A DNA stretch of 64,000 nucleotides, from positions 62,001 to 126,000 of the forward strand of contig VWPU01002875.1 of the NCBI GenBank assembly GCA_013398955.1. Reading direction: 5' to 3'. Position 1 is the first letter of the stretch, and every line of letters begins with the position of its first letter. Shown here in pieces: positions 35,007 through 47,188 of the stretch. The translations under genes and the position numbers were made by a program. This DNA is from Callaeas wilsoni. Taxonomy: Eukaryota > Chordata > Aves > Passeriformes > Callaeidae. Under the pieces are notes generated by a model. The model ran no database searches. It was not told the origin of the DNA and saw nothing but the letters and a program-made list of their open reading frames with translations.

Positions 35007-38000
35007 TTTTCAGCTCACACTCTACATGAGGAGGATTATTTCTTAAAATAATTTCTCTGTTGATACAACTGTTCCTTTTAGGTACATTGGCAAAGTGTTG
35101 AGTGTTTAAAGATGGATGGGGATGACTTTCCCATTTTTCTCAGTCCTGTATCTGGAAATTAAAGCAAAGGCTGGCTTTGGTCATCTTACTCACATCCTTC
35201 ATTTCTCATATTCGGTGCCTGGCACAAGGTACTTACTTATTCATATGTTAAATATGTATTTGGAATTGCTCTAGCACCTTCGCATTTTTATTTCAAGCAT
35301 TAAATCTCCTTTAGGATTTTTATTATCTAAAACTCTGCCCTTTGGACCCAACATTTTTGGAAAGCGAGAGTGTTTAAGCTGAAAAGAAGCACAAGTGGAT
35401 TTACTGGCGTATGAAACATCCCGTGTGTTAAGGCAGGGAGTCTGTTCACTCACTCTACAGATATGGCTGAGGATGGCTGAGTGGACTCAGCTCCACTTGT
35501 ATTTTGGAGTGGAATTGGATGACTTTTAGCAGGGACAGGGAGAGGGAGTACTGAGGAAAAGGAGGGTCAGCTTTTGTAAGACAAACATTTGAAGGCTGTC
35601 AGGTTTGATCTTCCTCATTGCTGCTGGACGGTGGCAGCAGGGTGCTGGGAGATTTTATTGTAAGGCCCAACACTTTTTAATTAAAGCCACTATTGAAAAT
35701 ATTCATCACATGGTGGTGGGAGGGAGATAAAGTTCCTGCCTCTTCTCTGCACATTGCAGGAAAGCTGAAAAGGCCACATACCTATTTTATCTCCTCCCTT
35801 GCAGGCCAGCTTTGAAGCAAGATGTAAGATCTCTGAAACATCCCCTTACCGTTCCGTTTCATGACAGAAGAAGTTTGTATCGATCAGCTTCCCAAACTTA
35901 AAAGATTAATTATAGCCAAAGCCTAAGCTAAACCCAGACTGACTGTCTTGGTATATTAATCACCTGGAAGAACAGCATCAGGATTTTCACACGATGGCTA
36001 CAGTTTGCCAGGATTTTTTGGCAGGAGAAGTTTTTTTTCCCAGAGAACCTTAGGAAGTGAGAAAACCACAGTTTACTGGCCAGGGATTGTCAACTCTGCA
36101 CTGTCCCAAATCAGGGCACCCTGATGATTAGAGCAAGGCCCCTCAAGTAATTTAAGAAGGATGAATGTAGTATAAGATGTCGTACATCCGAGTATCCAGC
36201 TGCAGGGCATTGCTCCCCAAAGGAAATCTGCAGACCAGTCCTTCTAAATCCACCACGCGGATGCAGGGAAATAAGCAAGGATTACCAAAAGAGGCCCCAA
36301 ACAGATTATAAATATTGGCTAATAATATTTTTTACTAATGTCACTGAGATTTGCATTTCACTCCATGTGTCAAAATGTGCCTTTGCTTGACTATAGCAAT
36401 GGTTGTGACTTCAGAGTGTTTCCCAAAGTGTTTACAAGGAAGTGCTGGTGGATGGTCTATTAGAGACTGTTCAGAGTAAGTAAAAACATTTTTTAAGCCC
36501 CCTGATGGTAGGCAGTACTGTCTGGCTTGTTCTGCAGAAGAAAATCCCAGGTAAGTTTCTTATTGCTGTGGCTGCTTTGCACCCTCCTCAATGGCAGTAA
36601 GTGCTTCTCTTGCCAAAGATGGACTCTTCAGATGAGCATCTTTCATCCTCCAGAAACCTGGATGTGCTCAGGCCCCCTGCAGTTGCCCAGGCTTGGCTGC
36701 CAGCTTAGGAGCAGGAAGGCTGAACACTGGGAGGAAGGGTTTGCTGGGGGTGTGCACAGTGTTTCAGTCCCGCTCAGTCCATGGTCTTTGGCGTGGGACA
36801 AAGATGGGTCTCACTGAGTAACTACAGCAGGTGAAGAGGAAAATCATTATTGTCCAGTAGCTGTGCTCCTTCTCTATTGAGAGGTGCTGATTTCAGCTGC
36901 TCGCTCTGGCTGTCTGCTTTTGCCCGCTTCTGAAAAACCATGGTGTTACAATGGGGAAGGAACCCTTGTCTCTCTGGGCTGTGCTTGCTGCGACCACACA
37001 GCCAAGAAAACATCTGAGAAGAGCTCTTTGTGATGGGCACCACCTGCCCCCTCCATACAGCCAGCATCGAGCTCTGTACCTGAAAACATACAGTTCAAAA
37101 CTCTGAGTGGTTCCTCAAAGCTCATCATTGGTTTTTAGACTTCTTTTAAAAAGCATTTTATCAGTTCTTTGCAACCTTGCTGGCCTGAAGCAGCAGTGTG
37201 TACCCATACTTGCCTGGCCACATGACCACAATTAGCATTCATAAGAGTAGCTGGGATTTTTAGGGACGATTTATTTTTTGTTCTGTACCCTCAGAAAATA
37301 CATATTGCTCTTCACTTGGGTTCACGCATTTACAGGGTGGGATGAAAGACCCTAAGTCACTTCAGCAACAGCCTCTGCTGTCCCGGTTTGAAGAAACACC
37401 TGTAGATAAATCAATGCTGCCCTTGATTAAAAAAAAAAAAAACCAAAAACCAACAACAACAACAACAACAACAACAAAAACCATGGAACATGATGTAAAT
37501 GTATATTTATTGAAAGTCTAAATAAAATCTTTCCTCTAAAACACACAGCTCAGCAGAGCCAAAGAGCAAAGGGCCACAGAAGAACACATCCCAAACCTGG
37601 TGACTACCTCTAGCCCAGCTGTAAGCTTGCTGTGAGTGTTTGAGAATGAGGGGTGCGCAGTGTCACCCTGCCAATTCCCACCCTGCCAGCCCTCATCTGC
37701 TCACCCTTCACTGCAAGGAAAAGCCAGCTCTCTGCTTTTCTCTAATACTCCGGTAAAAGCCTTTCCTCGGGAAACTTGCAGTTTTTATGTTCAGTGGCCT
37801 CTTGTGCTATTTGGCAGATGAGTTTTGAAAGAGCAGAGCCAGACAACATTGTGGTGCTCAGCAAGGGCTGGGTGTGAGCATCCCAAAATACTGTATTCTC
37901 CCGGATGTAGAGTCAGAGACACAGCACAAAAATGCCAGGTGCTTTAGCAGCAGCTGTGCAAGGAGATAATGTTGGTTTATAAATGTAAGCCATTTATACC

Positions 38001-38807
38001 TGAACTAGCCAGTTTTATACCTGACATCGCCATTCAGGCAGGGCTTCCCGGGACCTCGGGGAAGCAATGGGACAAGAGGGCAGCAGTGCCCTCACCAGCA
38101 TCAGGCAGAGCTGGGCTTCATTCAAGAGGCGCAAAACATTCCCAGCAACAGGCTTTTTATTCCACCAGGTGGTGCCCAGTCCTTGCTTAAGGATGTGGCT
38201 TAATCGTTTGGACAAGGGTGTGGTCAGGATTGAGGGTGGAGGTGCCTGGGCAACTACGCCGGGGCTGCAAACTCCTTAGTTACAACCCTGCCAGAGGCGA
38301 AACCCCAAAATCACCCTCTTCATTTCCCAGGCTGTCATGCCAAGCCCTAGATCGCCAGAACATTGCCATAGTCCATCAGTCTGGGGATGTGATGTGCCGT
38401 GGCAATTCTAGCGGCAAGTCACCGAGCCCAGATGGGCAGCAGCTCTGCAGCATCTTTTAGTCTGAGCCAGATGGGCCAGCACAGGAGGTCCATGAGCCTC
38501 TGGGGGTCTTCTGCATGCTGCCCCGAGCCTAGGAAGCTTCAGGGAAATCCCTGCCACAGGCTGCCTAAATCTCCATGTCCCTGCAGCACTGAGACCAAGC
38601 TATGTAGAGCAGCTTCACCAGAGACACCAGGGCCTGATGCCCTGGTGAGGGCATACTGGACACATGCAATTTTTGTCCTTTTCTGCTGGAGAACATGAAC
38701 AGTAGCAAAGCAGAGTCCTGAGTGCTGGTGGTAGCTGATAGCACCAGTGAGACACACAGTGTCCTGGTGTTCCAGCATGAATCAACCATGTATGATCCCT
38801 ATGTACC
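35007..38807. other. Intergenic, no supported gene
   Basis: Spacer between the LTR-like element and a CR1 tail. It holds an A-run followed by CAA repeats at 37429-37477; no coding sequence is supported. Confidence 0.55.
37429..37477. repeat. Poly(A)/(CAA)n simple repeat
   Basis: A 14-base A run, then about eight CAA units and another short A run. It could be the decayed tail of a retroposed sequence, but no body is recognisable next to it. Confidence 0.8.
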
Positions 38808-38978
38808 AAGTTGCCGCAAGACGCTGTGAACGTTCCATCTCTGGAAGTGTTCAAGGCCAGGCTGGATGGGGCTTTGAGCAACCTGGTCTACTGCATGGCA
38901 TCCCTGCCCATGTCAGGGGAGTTGGAACTAGATGATCTTTATGGTCCCTTCCAACCCAGACCATCCTGTGATTCTATG
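38808..38978 (+). mobile_element. CR1 LINE 3' end, plus orientation
   Basis: CATCTCTGGAAGTGTTCAAG, GGCTGGATGGGGCTTTGAGC and GTTGGAACTAGATGATCTTT, ending in CTGTGATTCTATG: the standard CR1 3' end, strongly 5' truncated. Confidence 0.93.
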
Positions 38979-39741
38979 TCCTGTAACAGGATCTGCCACT
39001 TCCCTGCGTGCAGGTGTGCAGAGGGCAGGGAAGCAGGCACTCTGTGGGTACTTCGCTGACATCCTGGCTGCTCCTGGCTGCTCCCACTTGCTCTCTGCAT
39101 GGGCACAGCACTGGTGGTGAGTCCCCTCAGCACATGCTTGAGGCAGCACCTCTCCCCTTGAGGCTTGGTTCCTCTCTCACTGTGCCGTTCACTCTGGCGC
39201 ACTGCTGAACACGCCTGTTTTAGCAGCTTCTCAGATAGAAAAAGCAACCTGCAATTGCATAAACAGTGATTAACTCTGAGCACCACTGATGGCATGGCTC
39301 CACTGTGTCAAAGCCCAGTCTGGCCTGCGTGCGGGGGCCAGCAGCAGGAATGGCAGTGGCGCAGCCAGGGTGTTATGGTGCTCCTCCAGGACAGCGTGGC
39401 CAGGAAATGTACCATCAGGAGGGCATGATGGGGGCTTCTCGCTGGGGGAGGTGGATGAGCCAAGGGGGAGGATGCTCTGTGGGCCTTCCCAGCAAGCCCA
39501 GGGAGGCCAGTGGCCCTAGGCAGCATCTAGTAGGGTTTGATACCCCAAGGGAGGAATGTATGGGGCTTGTTGGCCAAATTGCAGCACCACAGGGGATGGC
39601 AGGGCCAGGGATGTGCTGGGGCCAAAAATCCCCTTTTGCCCAGGGACCAGCCTATCCCCAGCACACTGCTTGTGGCAGAGTGACTGCCTCAAGTCCCATT
39701 GCAAACACCAGAGTCAGCAGATTCTCAGGTACAGAAATGCC

Positions 39742-39747
39742 TTTATT
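39742..39747 (-). other. MEPE: MEPE poly(A) signal AATAAA
   Basis: AATAAA on the minus strand, about 375 nt beyond the MEPE stop codon and the first good signal. Confidence 0.65.
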
Positions 39748-40121
39748 TCTCCAGTAGGCTGGAAGTGAGATCACAAGGACAGAGGCTTTTTGTCATTGCT
39801 TCTTTACTTGCTTTGCATCAGTGCACAAACACCGCTACCCTATGCCGTGTAGCATGGCTGCTGTTCCCTGGCTGTCTAGCACAGCACACCCGTGCATCCC
39901 TTCTGCTGTGCCATGTGCAACTTCCCCCAAACTAACAGCAGATTGCATGAACCAGTGATTTTTGGCTTCTGGGCTTTGAAGCATGGTGTGCCCCTTAGCA
40001 ACCTGCCTCTCACCCAGGCAAGAGCAGAGCCCGCAGCGAGGATGTCAAGGGGGGGAAATGCAGCATGTGGGATCCCCCAACTCCACTGCTGGAGCCTGCC
40101 GGGGTGGATACCAACCGTGCC

Positions 40122-43100
40122 TCAGAGGGACCCCTGGATCCAGCGGCCTTGGGGGTACCCTGGGGATCCCCACCCTGAGGGCTGCAGTCCCGTCTGTCCG
40201 CTCTCACTGTGGCTGCCCCGGCCCCCCTCGGAGGACTGGCTGCTGTCGGCGCTCCTGAGGCCGGGGTAGGGGCCGTTGGGGCCGCCGCCCGCCCCGCCGA
40301 GGGTGTAAAAGGCCCGCTCGCGGACGTGGAGCTCGTCAGCACGTTTCACCTGGTCCAGCTGCCTGCTGCGGCCCAGCGTCGCCATCATGCCCGGTGCCCC
40401 AATCCCTAGCCTCCTGCCATGGTGCCCGGGCAGGCGGCCGCCCCCGGCCCCTGGCACTGCTGCCCCATTCTCACCGCCTCGCCCCCACTCCCGCTCCAGG
40501 CCCCTGCCTGCTGTCATGCTGCCCATGTCGTGCCCTGCCTGTGGAGCAGGGCTGGCCCTTGCTTTGGTGGCATGCCACCTGCCCGCATCATCACCATCAT
40601 AGCCGCCAACACTTTTCTGGGGCCTGCTCGACGCCCAGCTGCTGGGTTTCCCACTTGGGGATGGTGCTTTGCCTGTCCTGAGTGTCTTGTCCGGTCCTGC
40701 TCCCTCTGGATGGACCCTCATCCTTGCCCCAGGCTGTCCCTCCACAGGAGGGGGTCGGGAGGTGGCTGTCCCTGCTTCCCCACTCCCTCCTCTGTCCAGC
40801 ACAGTGCTCGTGCCTGCCTTGTGGCTGCCGGCTGTCACTGACGGGGTGGTGGGGCGGATGCTGGCACCCTCAGCTGGGACGGTGACAGTGGCCTCCATGT
40901 CATCCCACTGGTGGGGGTTGGTGGTAGCCACATGGTCTGGCTTCCCCTTGAACCTCTGCCCCTCTTCTCTCACCTCATCATCATCTTTCCCATGGATGCT
41001 GGCCACTGTGGGGCTAGTAATGTCACTACTAGTGACTGTCCAAGGGACAGGGGTTACTGCTCCTCCATCAACACCGGTGGTGGTGGCACCTTCCTCATCC
41101 TTTCCAGTGAGACGGCCATCCGTGAGGCTGCTGGTGACGCTGTCTGCACGGGCTGGGGTGGCTGTGGTGGCCAGTCTTTCAGGCTGCCTGTGAGCAGGGA
41201 TGCTGTCATCGTCACCACCACTGGGTGCCACAGTGACGTCTAGGCTGGGGAGGGGGCTGCTGGTTCCCACAGAGGGGATGCCATCATCCTTACTACCCAC
41301 TGTGGCACCAGCCTGGGTGGTTTCCTGCTCCCCCACATGGATGTTGGCCCTCCCAATGAAGATGTTGACCTCGTCCTCCTTGTCCGGAGAGACCTGGGTG
41401 AAGCTGGTGGCCCTGCCTGTGCTGCCCAGGCTCCCACGGGTGATGGTGACACTGCCTGAGTCGGGGACATAAGCATATTCATCTACACCTGCAGCATCCA
41501 CTTGGACATCCTCCATCTTCTCAGTGACAGAGGACAAAGCAGTGCCTCCTGTCCCTGTAGCCTGCTTAACAGCCTCCTGCCCTTGGCCAGAGACAGTGGC
41601 CTCCCCTGTCCCTCTGGTAGTAGCAGCCCTCCCCCTCCCAGTGGTCATGGCTCCCTCCACTGGAACCACCTTGGAGGCACTGTCACCCTTGTCCTCACTT
41701 CTGACACTGGATCTGTTCCCCACCACAACCTCACTGGGGCGTTCACCTTGAGGAAGAATGGGAACACCGCCATCAACTTCCACCACCAAATCCAGATCGC
41801 CACTGCCCTCTGAGCTGGATGGGGTGGGACCCGTGCCACCTCCATGCGCTCGTATGCCAGTGCCAGGGTGAGGACTGGGACCATCCCTGCCAGTTCCTGG
41901 GGTGCTGCGGTTTTCAGGCTTGAGGACAATCCCATATTCAATTACTTCAGTGCTGCTGTTGTCACTGTGCTCTGAGGCCATCCCAGCGTCTGGTGGCTCC
42001 TGCCTGGTATTGTCCTCATCCAGCCGATGGCTGGGGATGATACTCTGGCGGTCAGCCTCTTCTTTCTGTGCAGTACACACAAGGGAGAGGTCAGGGCCAG
42101 TCCTGGTGATGGATGGCTGCTGGGGGCACCGCAGCCAGGCCAGGGTCCCACAGTGTCCCCTGGCCACCTCCTCACCTTTATCTGCGTCTGGTTCCTCCGT
42201 GTTGAGAATGAGTAGACATATTTGAAAATGTAGAAGCCATGCTTGGCATTGCAGCCTTTCAGAAGTATCTGGTGAGCAAGAAAATGACCAAAACCCGCAA
42301 TTTTCTTATTAAATGCATTGGCAGGAGTTTCCCTTTCTGTGCCTGGCACTGCAGTAGGGTCCCACTAGTACCCACTGAGGCCCCAGGAGGTGGTAGAGGG
42401 ATACATACCCGGTGCTGTCCCATACAGTTCCCAGCAGCTCTCCCAGGCAACGGCGGTGGCACCTGTGGGCAGCAAAACACAGGCAAGAGCTGAGGCATCA
42501 AACACTGCCCCAGCATCCAGGCAGCTGCCAGTGCCCACTGCTGGCCACTCACCCTGCCCAGTGTTCAGGGAAGGGTGGGAAAACTGCATTGATAAGCCAA
42601 TAAATTCCCAGGCACTAACTGGGATGCTGACTTAAAGAGAGCAGTAGTAGGAAAGGCCAAAACCCCATTTCCAGGATCTGAAAAGTATTGTGAATTTTGC
42701 TACAGCATGATTGTATTGCATGCTATTTTTCATAGGGTATTTTTGGTCTGCAAATAAATTTTCCTGGAGACTGCTGCAGAGTATTTTATCGCAGAGTATT
42801 TTTAAATACACAGCACCATTGCTCACAACAGAATGCTCCAACTTACTGCTTGGATCTGCCTGTGATGGGAGCCTAGAGCTGGTTAACTGGTGGTGTTTCC
42901 CAGTGTTTACTGGGCAACTGAGCAACAACCTCTGTGCCCTCACAGCTGTGTTTCCGTACATGCTTGCAGGCTTCCAGCTCTCCCTGATTATCCTGGCATG
43001 TTTTGGGGAGTATTTGCTAGTGCATCCCTCAGGGTTGGAGGATCTACTGGTGGGAGCATCCTGTGAGCCCCACAAAGCCATTTCAGGCATTGCCTATGTG

Positions 43101-44075
43101 CCAGAGTGAGAGATGGCCCCATGGAGGGGAGTGCTCTGATTTCAGCAAAATTAGTCACTGAAATACCCCAAACCCAGCTGAAGGGGCAGAAACACACCCC
43201 AAAGTATTGAATACTCATTGTTTGTGAACAGTATCAAAGGCCAGATTACAGCTCTAGTTACACAGCATGGTATTAACTCCCTTCTGTGCCCCTATCTGAA
43301 AACCAAATCTGCGCTGATTTATTGCCTTTCCCTGGGCTGCTTTGCTACAGGCCGAGTTGTGAGACCTTGCTCTGGGGGGTTAAAAGAGACATGGGAGATG
43401 CCCATCCCTCAGGGAAGACAGGGTTTCCCTCTTCCTTACCCTGACAAAAAAACAAGCCTTTTCTAGGAGCAGACTTTCACTCTAGCTGTGTATTTAGTAT
43501 GCTGAGCAACAGTTATGCAGGACAAAAATGGCTGCTATTATATTCATCTTCGTTTTCCCTGGTTTTAGTTAAATCTCTGGAAAATAGAGCTGGAAAATAA
43601 TTGTGGGCACCCCTCTGAACGCTGTTACCCATACAGGTAAGACAAGCATCCTTCCCACTCCTCCCTTCCTGTGGCTCAGCTCAGGCTGTTCCCAGGCCAA
43701 AAGCACTGAGCAGATCCCAGGAACCACAGAAATCCAAGGGAAGAGGTATAGGCACCCAGACGGGCACTTCTGCAATGCCCTGGTTGCTAAACTGAAGGGA
43801 CATGCTCAGCCACCTCAGTGCTAATATATATTTTTCCTTCTGGGCTCACCTCTGCTGTTCACCTAATGCCCTCCCCAAGCACCAGAAGTGGTGTACGCAA
43901 CTGTTGGCAACTACAACCCATGTTTTCCCACTGCTGAAAGCATGCCAGGATGCATCAGATAGTACACCTCACGCTTCCAGCAGCATGCTGGGAACCCAGG
44001 AAAAGCCATACTCACAGGTGTGGCGAGGGCTGTGCTGAGCAGGCACAGGCACAGGCAGACGAGAGTTGTTTGCAT
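40122..44075 (-). CDS. MEPE: MEPE / ovocleidin-116 (four coding exons, about 716 aa)
   Basis: Ovocleidin-116 is the bird orthologue of MEPE, a secreted SIBLING glycoprotein abundant in eggshell matrix and bone. Coding exons: 44075-44016 (signal peptide MQTTLVCLCLCLLSTALATP), 42462-42409 (VPPPLPGRAAGNCMGQHR), 42268-42176 (GFYIFKYVYSFSTRRNQTQI, almost unchanged from chicken OC-116) and a single large exon 42065-40122. The large exon holds DEDNTR, DNSSTEVIEYGIVLKPEN, VDEYAYVPDSGSVTIT and EVNIFIGRANIHVGEQETTQ, all landmark OC-116 segments, then a long Ser/Thr/Gly-rich, low-complexity half. Splices are all phase 0. N-glycosylation sequons include NQT, NSS and NRS. No RGD triplet is visible. Near the C-terminus SADSSQSSEG and SHSESG are Ser/acidic clusters but not a clear mammalian-type ASARM. 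The total is somewhat shorter than chicken OC-116 (742 aa). Confidence 0.95.
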
Positions 44076-44801
44076 CTTGGGTTGCTCCTGGAGGCACAAA
44101 GTGAAGCATTGCTGCAGTTTGGCTTCCTGGGGCTTGTGGTCCTCAACAGCCCTGGTTAGCAGCAACCTAAAAGCTCCTTCTATCACAAAGCTCCCATGGC
44201 AGTAGGGTTTTCCAGCGACCCCAGCTTTTCCCAGGCTTTGACATGGCCCTTGGCATTGTCTTGCCTCTGCATTCCTCGCAGCAAGGGCAGTGCTCTCACC
44301 ATGTGCTTAGGACACAGCCAGCATCTCCGAGTGGGTGCTCTGACACCAGCTATTAAAATTTCCCAGCTCCGTCTGTCAAAATAGCTTGGGTGGATATTTG
44401 CAATAAATGATCCCCCAAAGTTGCTGCAAGCTAAGCTGTTCATAAATCCAAATTAAGAAAGTGGCAGGCTTTCACAGCACTGATAAATGGCAGGAGGCAA
44501 TAGCTCCGTTGGCCAGTAATTCTCATTTCACTCAACCACCCTGGCTTGGGCTTGCAGGTCCATCCCAGAGACTATTTTCAGCCATACCAGAATTGCTACA
44601 GGAAACACTGGAAGGAAACTCATGCACAAGGATCAGCAGTACAGAGCAATATAAGCTCAAGAGATGTGCACAGCCAAGGATCGGGATGTCCTCATCCCCA
44701 CTGTGGCTTGCCCAGTGTGGAAGCAGGAGAATCCCTGCTCAGAGACAGCAGAGCTGAAAGGCTAGGGAGAGACAGGGCAGGAGGCTAGGTAAGAAGATTA
44801 C

Positions 44802-44895
44802 CTTTTCCTGTCGAAGGTGGGTCCCAGTGGCAGACCGTGGAGCCTGTGCCCACTTTGCTGAAATTTAAAGTTGGCCCCGGGTACGCAGAGCCAAT
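44802..44895 (-). promoter_or_regulatory. MEPE: MEPE core promoter and non-coding exon 1
   Basis: On the minus strand an inverted CCAAT box ATTGG (44895-44891) is followed after 21 bp by TTTAAA (44869-44864), then a short first exon ending CAGGAAAAG|GTAATC (last base 44802). The start of transcription should be near 44838. The ATG-bearing exon 2 starts at 44087. The layout and even the exon-1 end copy those of SPP1. Confidence 0.75.
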
Positions 44896-46985
44896 CAGCT
44901 CCTGCCCAGGGACATTTGTCAGCTCTGGCAGCACCCGCAGATAACGAGGGGGAGTAATTTCCAGCTAAAATTGTGTTTGTGGTGAAAGACAGCTATCAAA
45001 TGTTCCACCTGGTTGGATAAACAGAAAGCACAGTTTATAAATATCTGTTCTGAAGGCAAAATTGCTCAATGATTAGTGCAGATCTTCGTGTGGCACATGT
45101 CCAGCTTGGTTATTGATAAGGGACTGTGCAGTGGGTCTTGGCTTGCTCAGTGTGATCCACATTGAATCACATGCAGGGCTGCAGAAAGGAAAGGGCAATA
45201 TCCAGAGCCAGGCCTGGTCCCGGTGCTTTGGTACAGAAGGGCAGCGTTGGCCAAGCTGAGAGCCACCACCATGCTGTGTCTTCTGACACTTGCTTTTTGG
45301 GTTTCAATCTCAACCCCTCTGCACTAAACCTGTAAAAGTACAAAATAGAAGAGTGGTAAAAAAGAAAAAATATATCTATTTTTCCATGCACTTCTTGCAC
45401 AGGTCCCTTTGAGCCCAACTTCATTACAAAGAAGTGCTGCAAGGGTGTGCATGATGTACAAACCCTCCTCCTCCCCACTTCTACTTTTGTTGGCATTGCT
45501 GGTCACCTATGCCCTTGCCAAGAAGGGTTCTCACTGCTGTGGCCAGCCTGGCTCAGGCACTCTCTGTGGTGGTGGTGACAGCAGCTCCCATTCCACTCCC
45601 CACTCTGCCCTAACCCAAACCCTGGGAGCTGGCACGACTGCCACATTATCACCAGAAATGCTTAAACCATCAGCATGCAGCCTCAAACAGAAGCAAGTCC
45701 TGGAGCCAGCAGGAAACTTATCCTTGCCAACCGGCCAGGGAGCAGCAGTTGAGTGCTGCCCCACAGGGAAGCAAGCCCATGTGCCTTGGCTCCCAGAAGA
45801 GAGCTTTTGCCAGGCACCTGGGGGGCTGACGCATACGGGACTGGGCTATGTCCCCTGTGGGAGCAGGACCGGGCCTCTGGCAGCACCTGAGCCCTTTGTC
45901 CATGCCGGTTCCCTGACGTCTGTGGGCACCCCCTGGGGATGTGGATGATGGAACTCTCATGTCCCCACACTAGCCATGAGCGCATGCAGGGCTCCCCAGT
46001 GCTGCCATAGGGATTTGTCCCCAGGGGTGCCCACGCTGCAGACAGCACCTCCTTGCCTCCCCAGAAGCTGCAGCCTGGCTTTGGCACACAGAAGCAGTTT
46101 TGTACAATGGCCAGCAACTTGCTGCTGTGGGAATAGACTAGTTCTGCATTTGGTCCTGCATCAGCAGCTGAACTCAGGTTTCCTTCCCAGGAGTGCAAGA
46201 GCAGCACGGTACCTGTCATAAACTGTGCATGAGGACCATCACTATTCCCAAATTGTGGCATCTGCCTGGAACTCAGTGGGATTTGTTCCATCACTATCCT
46301 TAAGTCAGATCTCCAGGTGGCCAGGGACACACTCCTGTTGAGAAGTGACCCTGAGCAGGAATCCTGAGGACTCCCAGCCAGGCATCCCCATCTCTGATGC
46401 AGGAGGGGAATGGATGCAACACTGTCACAGTGACAATCTTATCTTGCCCTGGGAATGAGGCTGTGTGACAGGGACATTTTGGGCTGCGGTACTGGTGTTC
46501 AAGACACACATCCAAGTTGCCTAGCCTTGTACCCACATGCCTGGTGCAGGGATGAAGAAGCAAAGCCCTCATTATAGAGGTGTGCATCTACAGCTAGTAA
46601 TGCACAGGAAGAGAAATTAGTGGTTTTACCCTTATTAGCATTGCCTGGTGTGTGGTCAGACCATGGGAGGCACATTACCAAGGAATGGAAGATGTGGTAA
46701 AGTTATCACTGCTCACATGTTGGAAAGTCACATCAACTTTACATAAAACATGGCTGTAATCCCACAGCAGTGTCCCTAAGAGCGCCCTTTCATTTTTCAG
46801 AGGGGACTCTACAGAGGCTTTCCAAGTTAGCCTTGCTGTTCCTCCCTCCTTTCATGTACATCTGAGCTGGAATACCAAGGTTCAGCCCTAAGCATCAGGG
46901 GCAACTGTAGCCCCTCAGCCTCTCACCAAGTGCTGTGCTGCCCGACTGACCCCAGCAAATTTGGCAGTAAACCTTTTGTCACCAA
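44896..46985. other. Intergenic between MEPE promoter and IBSP 3' end
   Basis: About 2.1 kb with open frames on both strands (plus 45409-45948, minus 46330-45683). Neither has a family resemblance, conserved motifs or gene-like splice context. I treat them as chance frames in moderately GC-rich sequence. Confidence 0.55.
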
Positions 46986-47003
46986 CAAGCTCAGTTCAGT
47001 TGC

Positions 47004-47009
47004 TTTATT
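47004..47009 (-). other. IBSP: IBSP poly(A) signal AATAAA
   Basis: AATAAA on the minus strand about 180 nt after the IBSP stop. A pure T run (minus strand) of about 15 bases lies in the 3' UTR just upstream of it. Confidence 0.7.
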
Positions 47010-47188
47010 TCATTTCATTTGTCTTTGCAAGATACAAAAAAAAAAAAAAAAAGCCTGGGAAGGAGCCAGTGTGCATGGCAAGCTGCCTGGTGTCCCCTCT
47101 GATGTGCAGTGGCTTCAGACAGCCTTTGGATGCACCTTCCTGAGTGGCTGGGGCAGGCAGAGACAGCACTAGGGCTGTCCCCCTCTGC

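Noticed and set aside
40209..41813. Plus-strand open frames of 90-174 codons over MEPE
   Set aside because: They are antisense shadows of the low-complexity MEPE large exon.
45409..46330. Opposed open frames of 179 and 215 codons between MEPE and IBSP
   Set aside because: No domain, signal, repeat or splice context that looks like a gene; the plus-strand leucine stretch at the start of the first is not at a plausible start.
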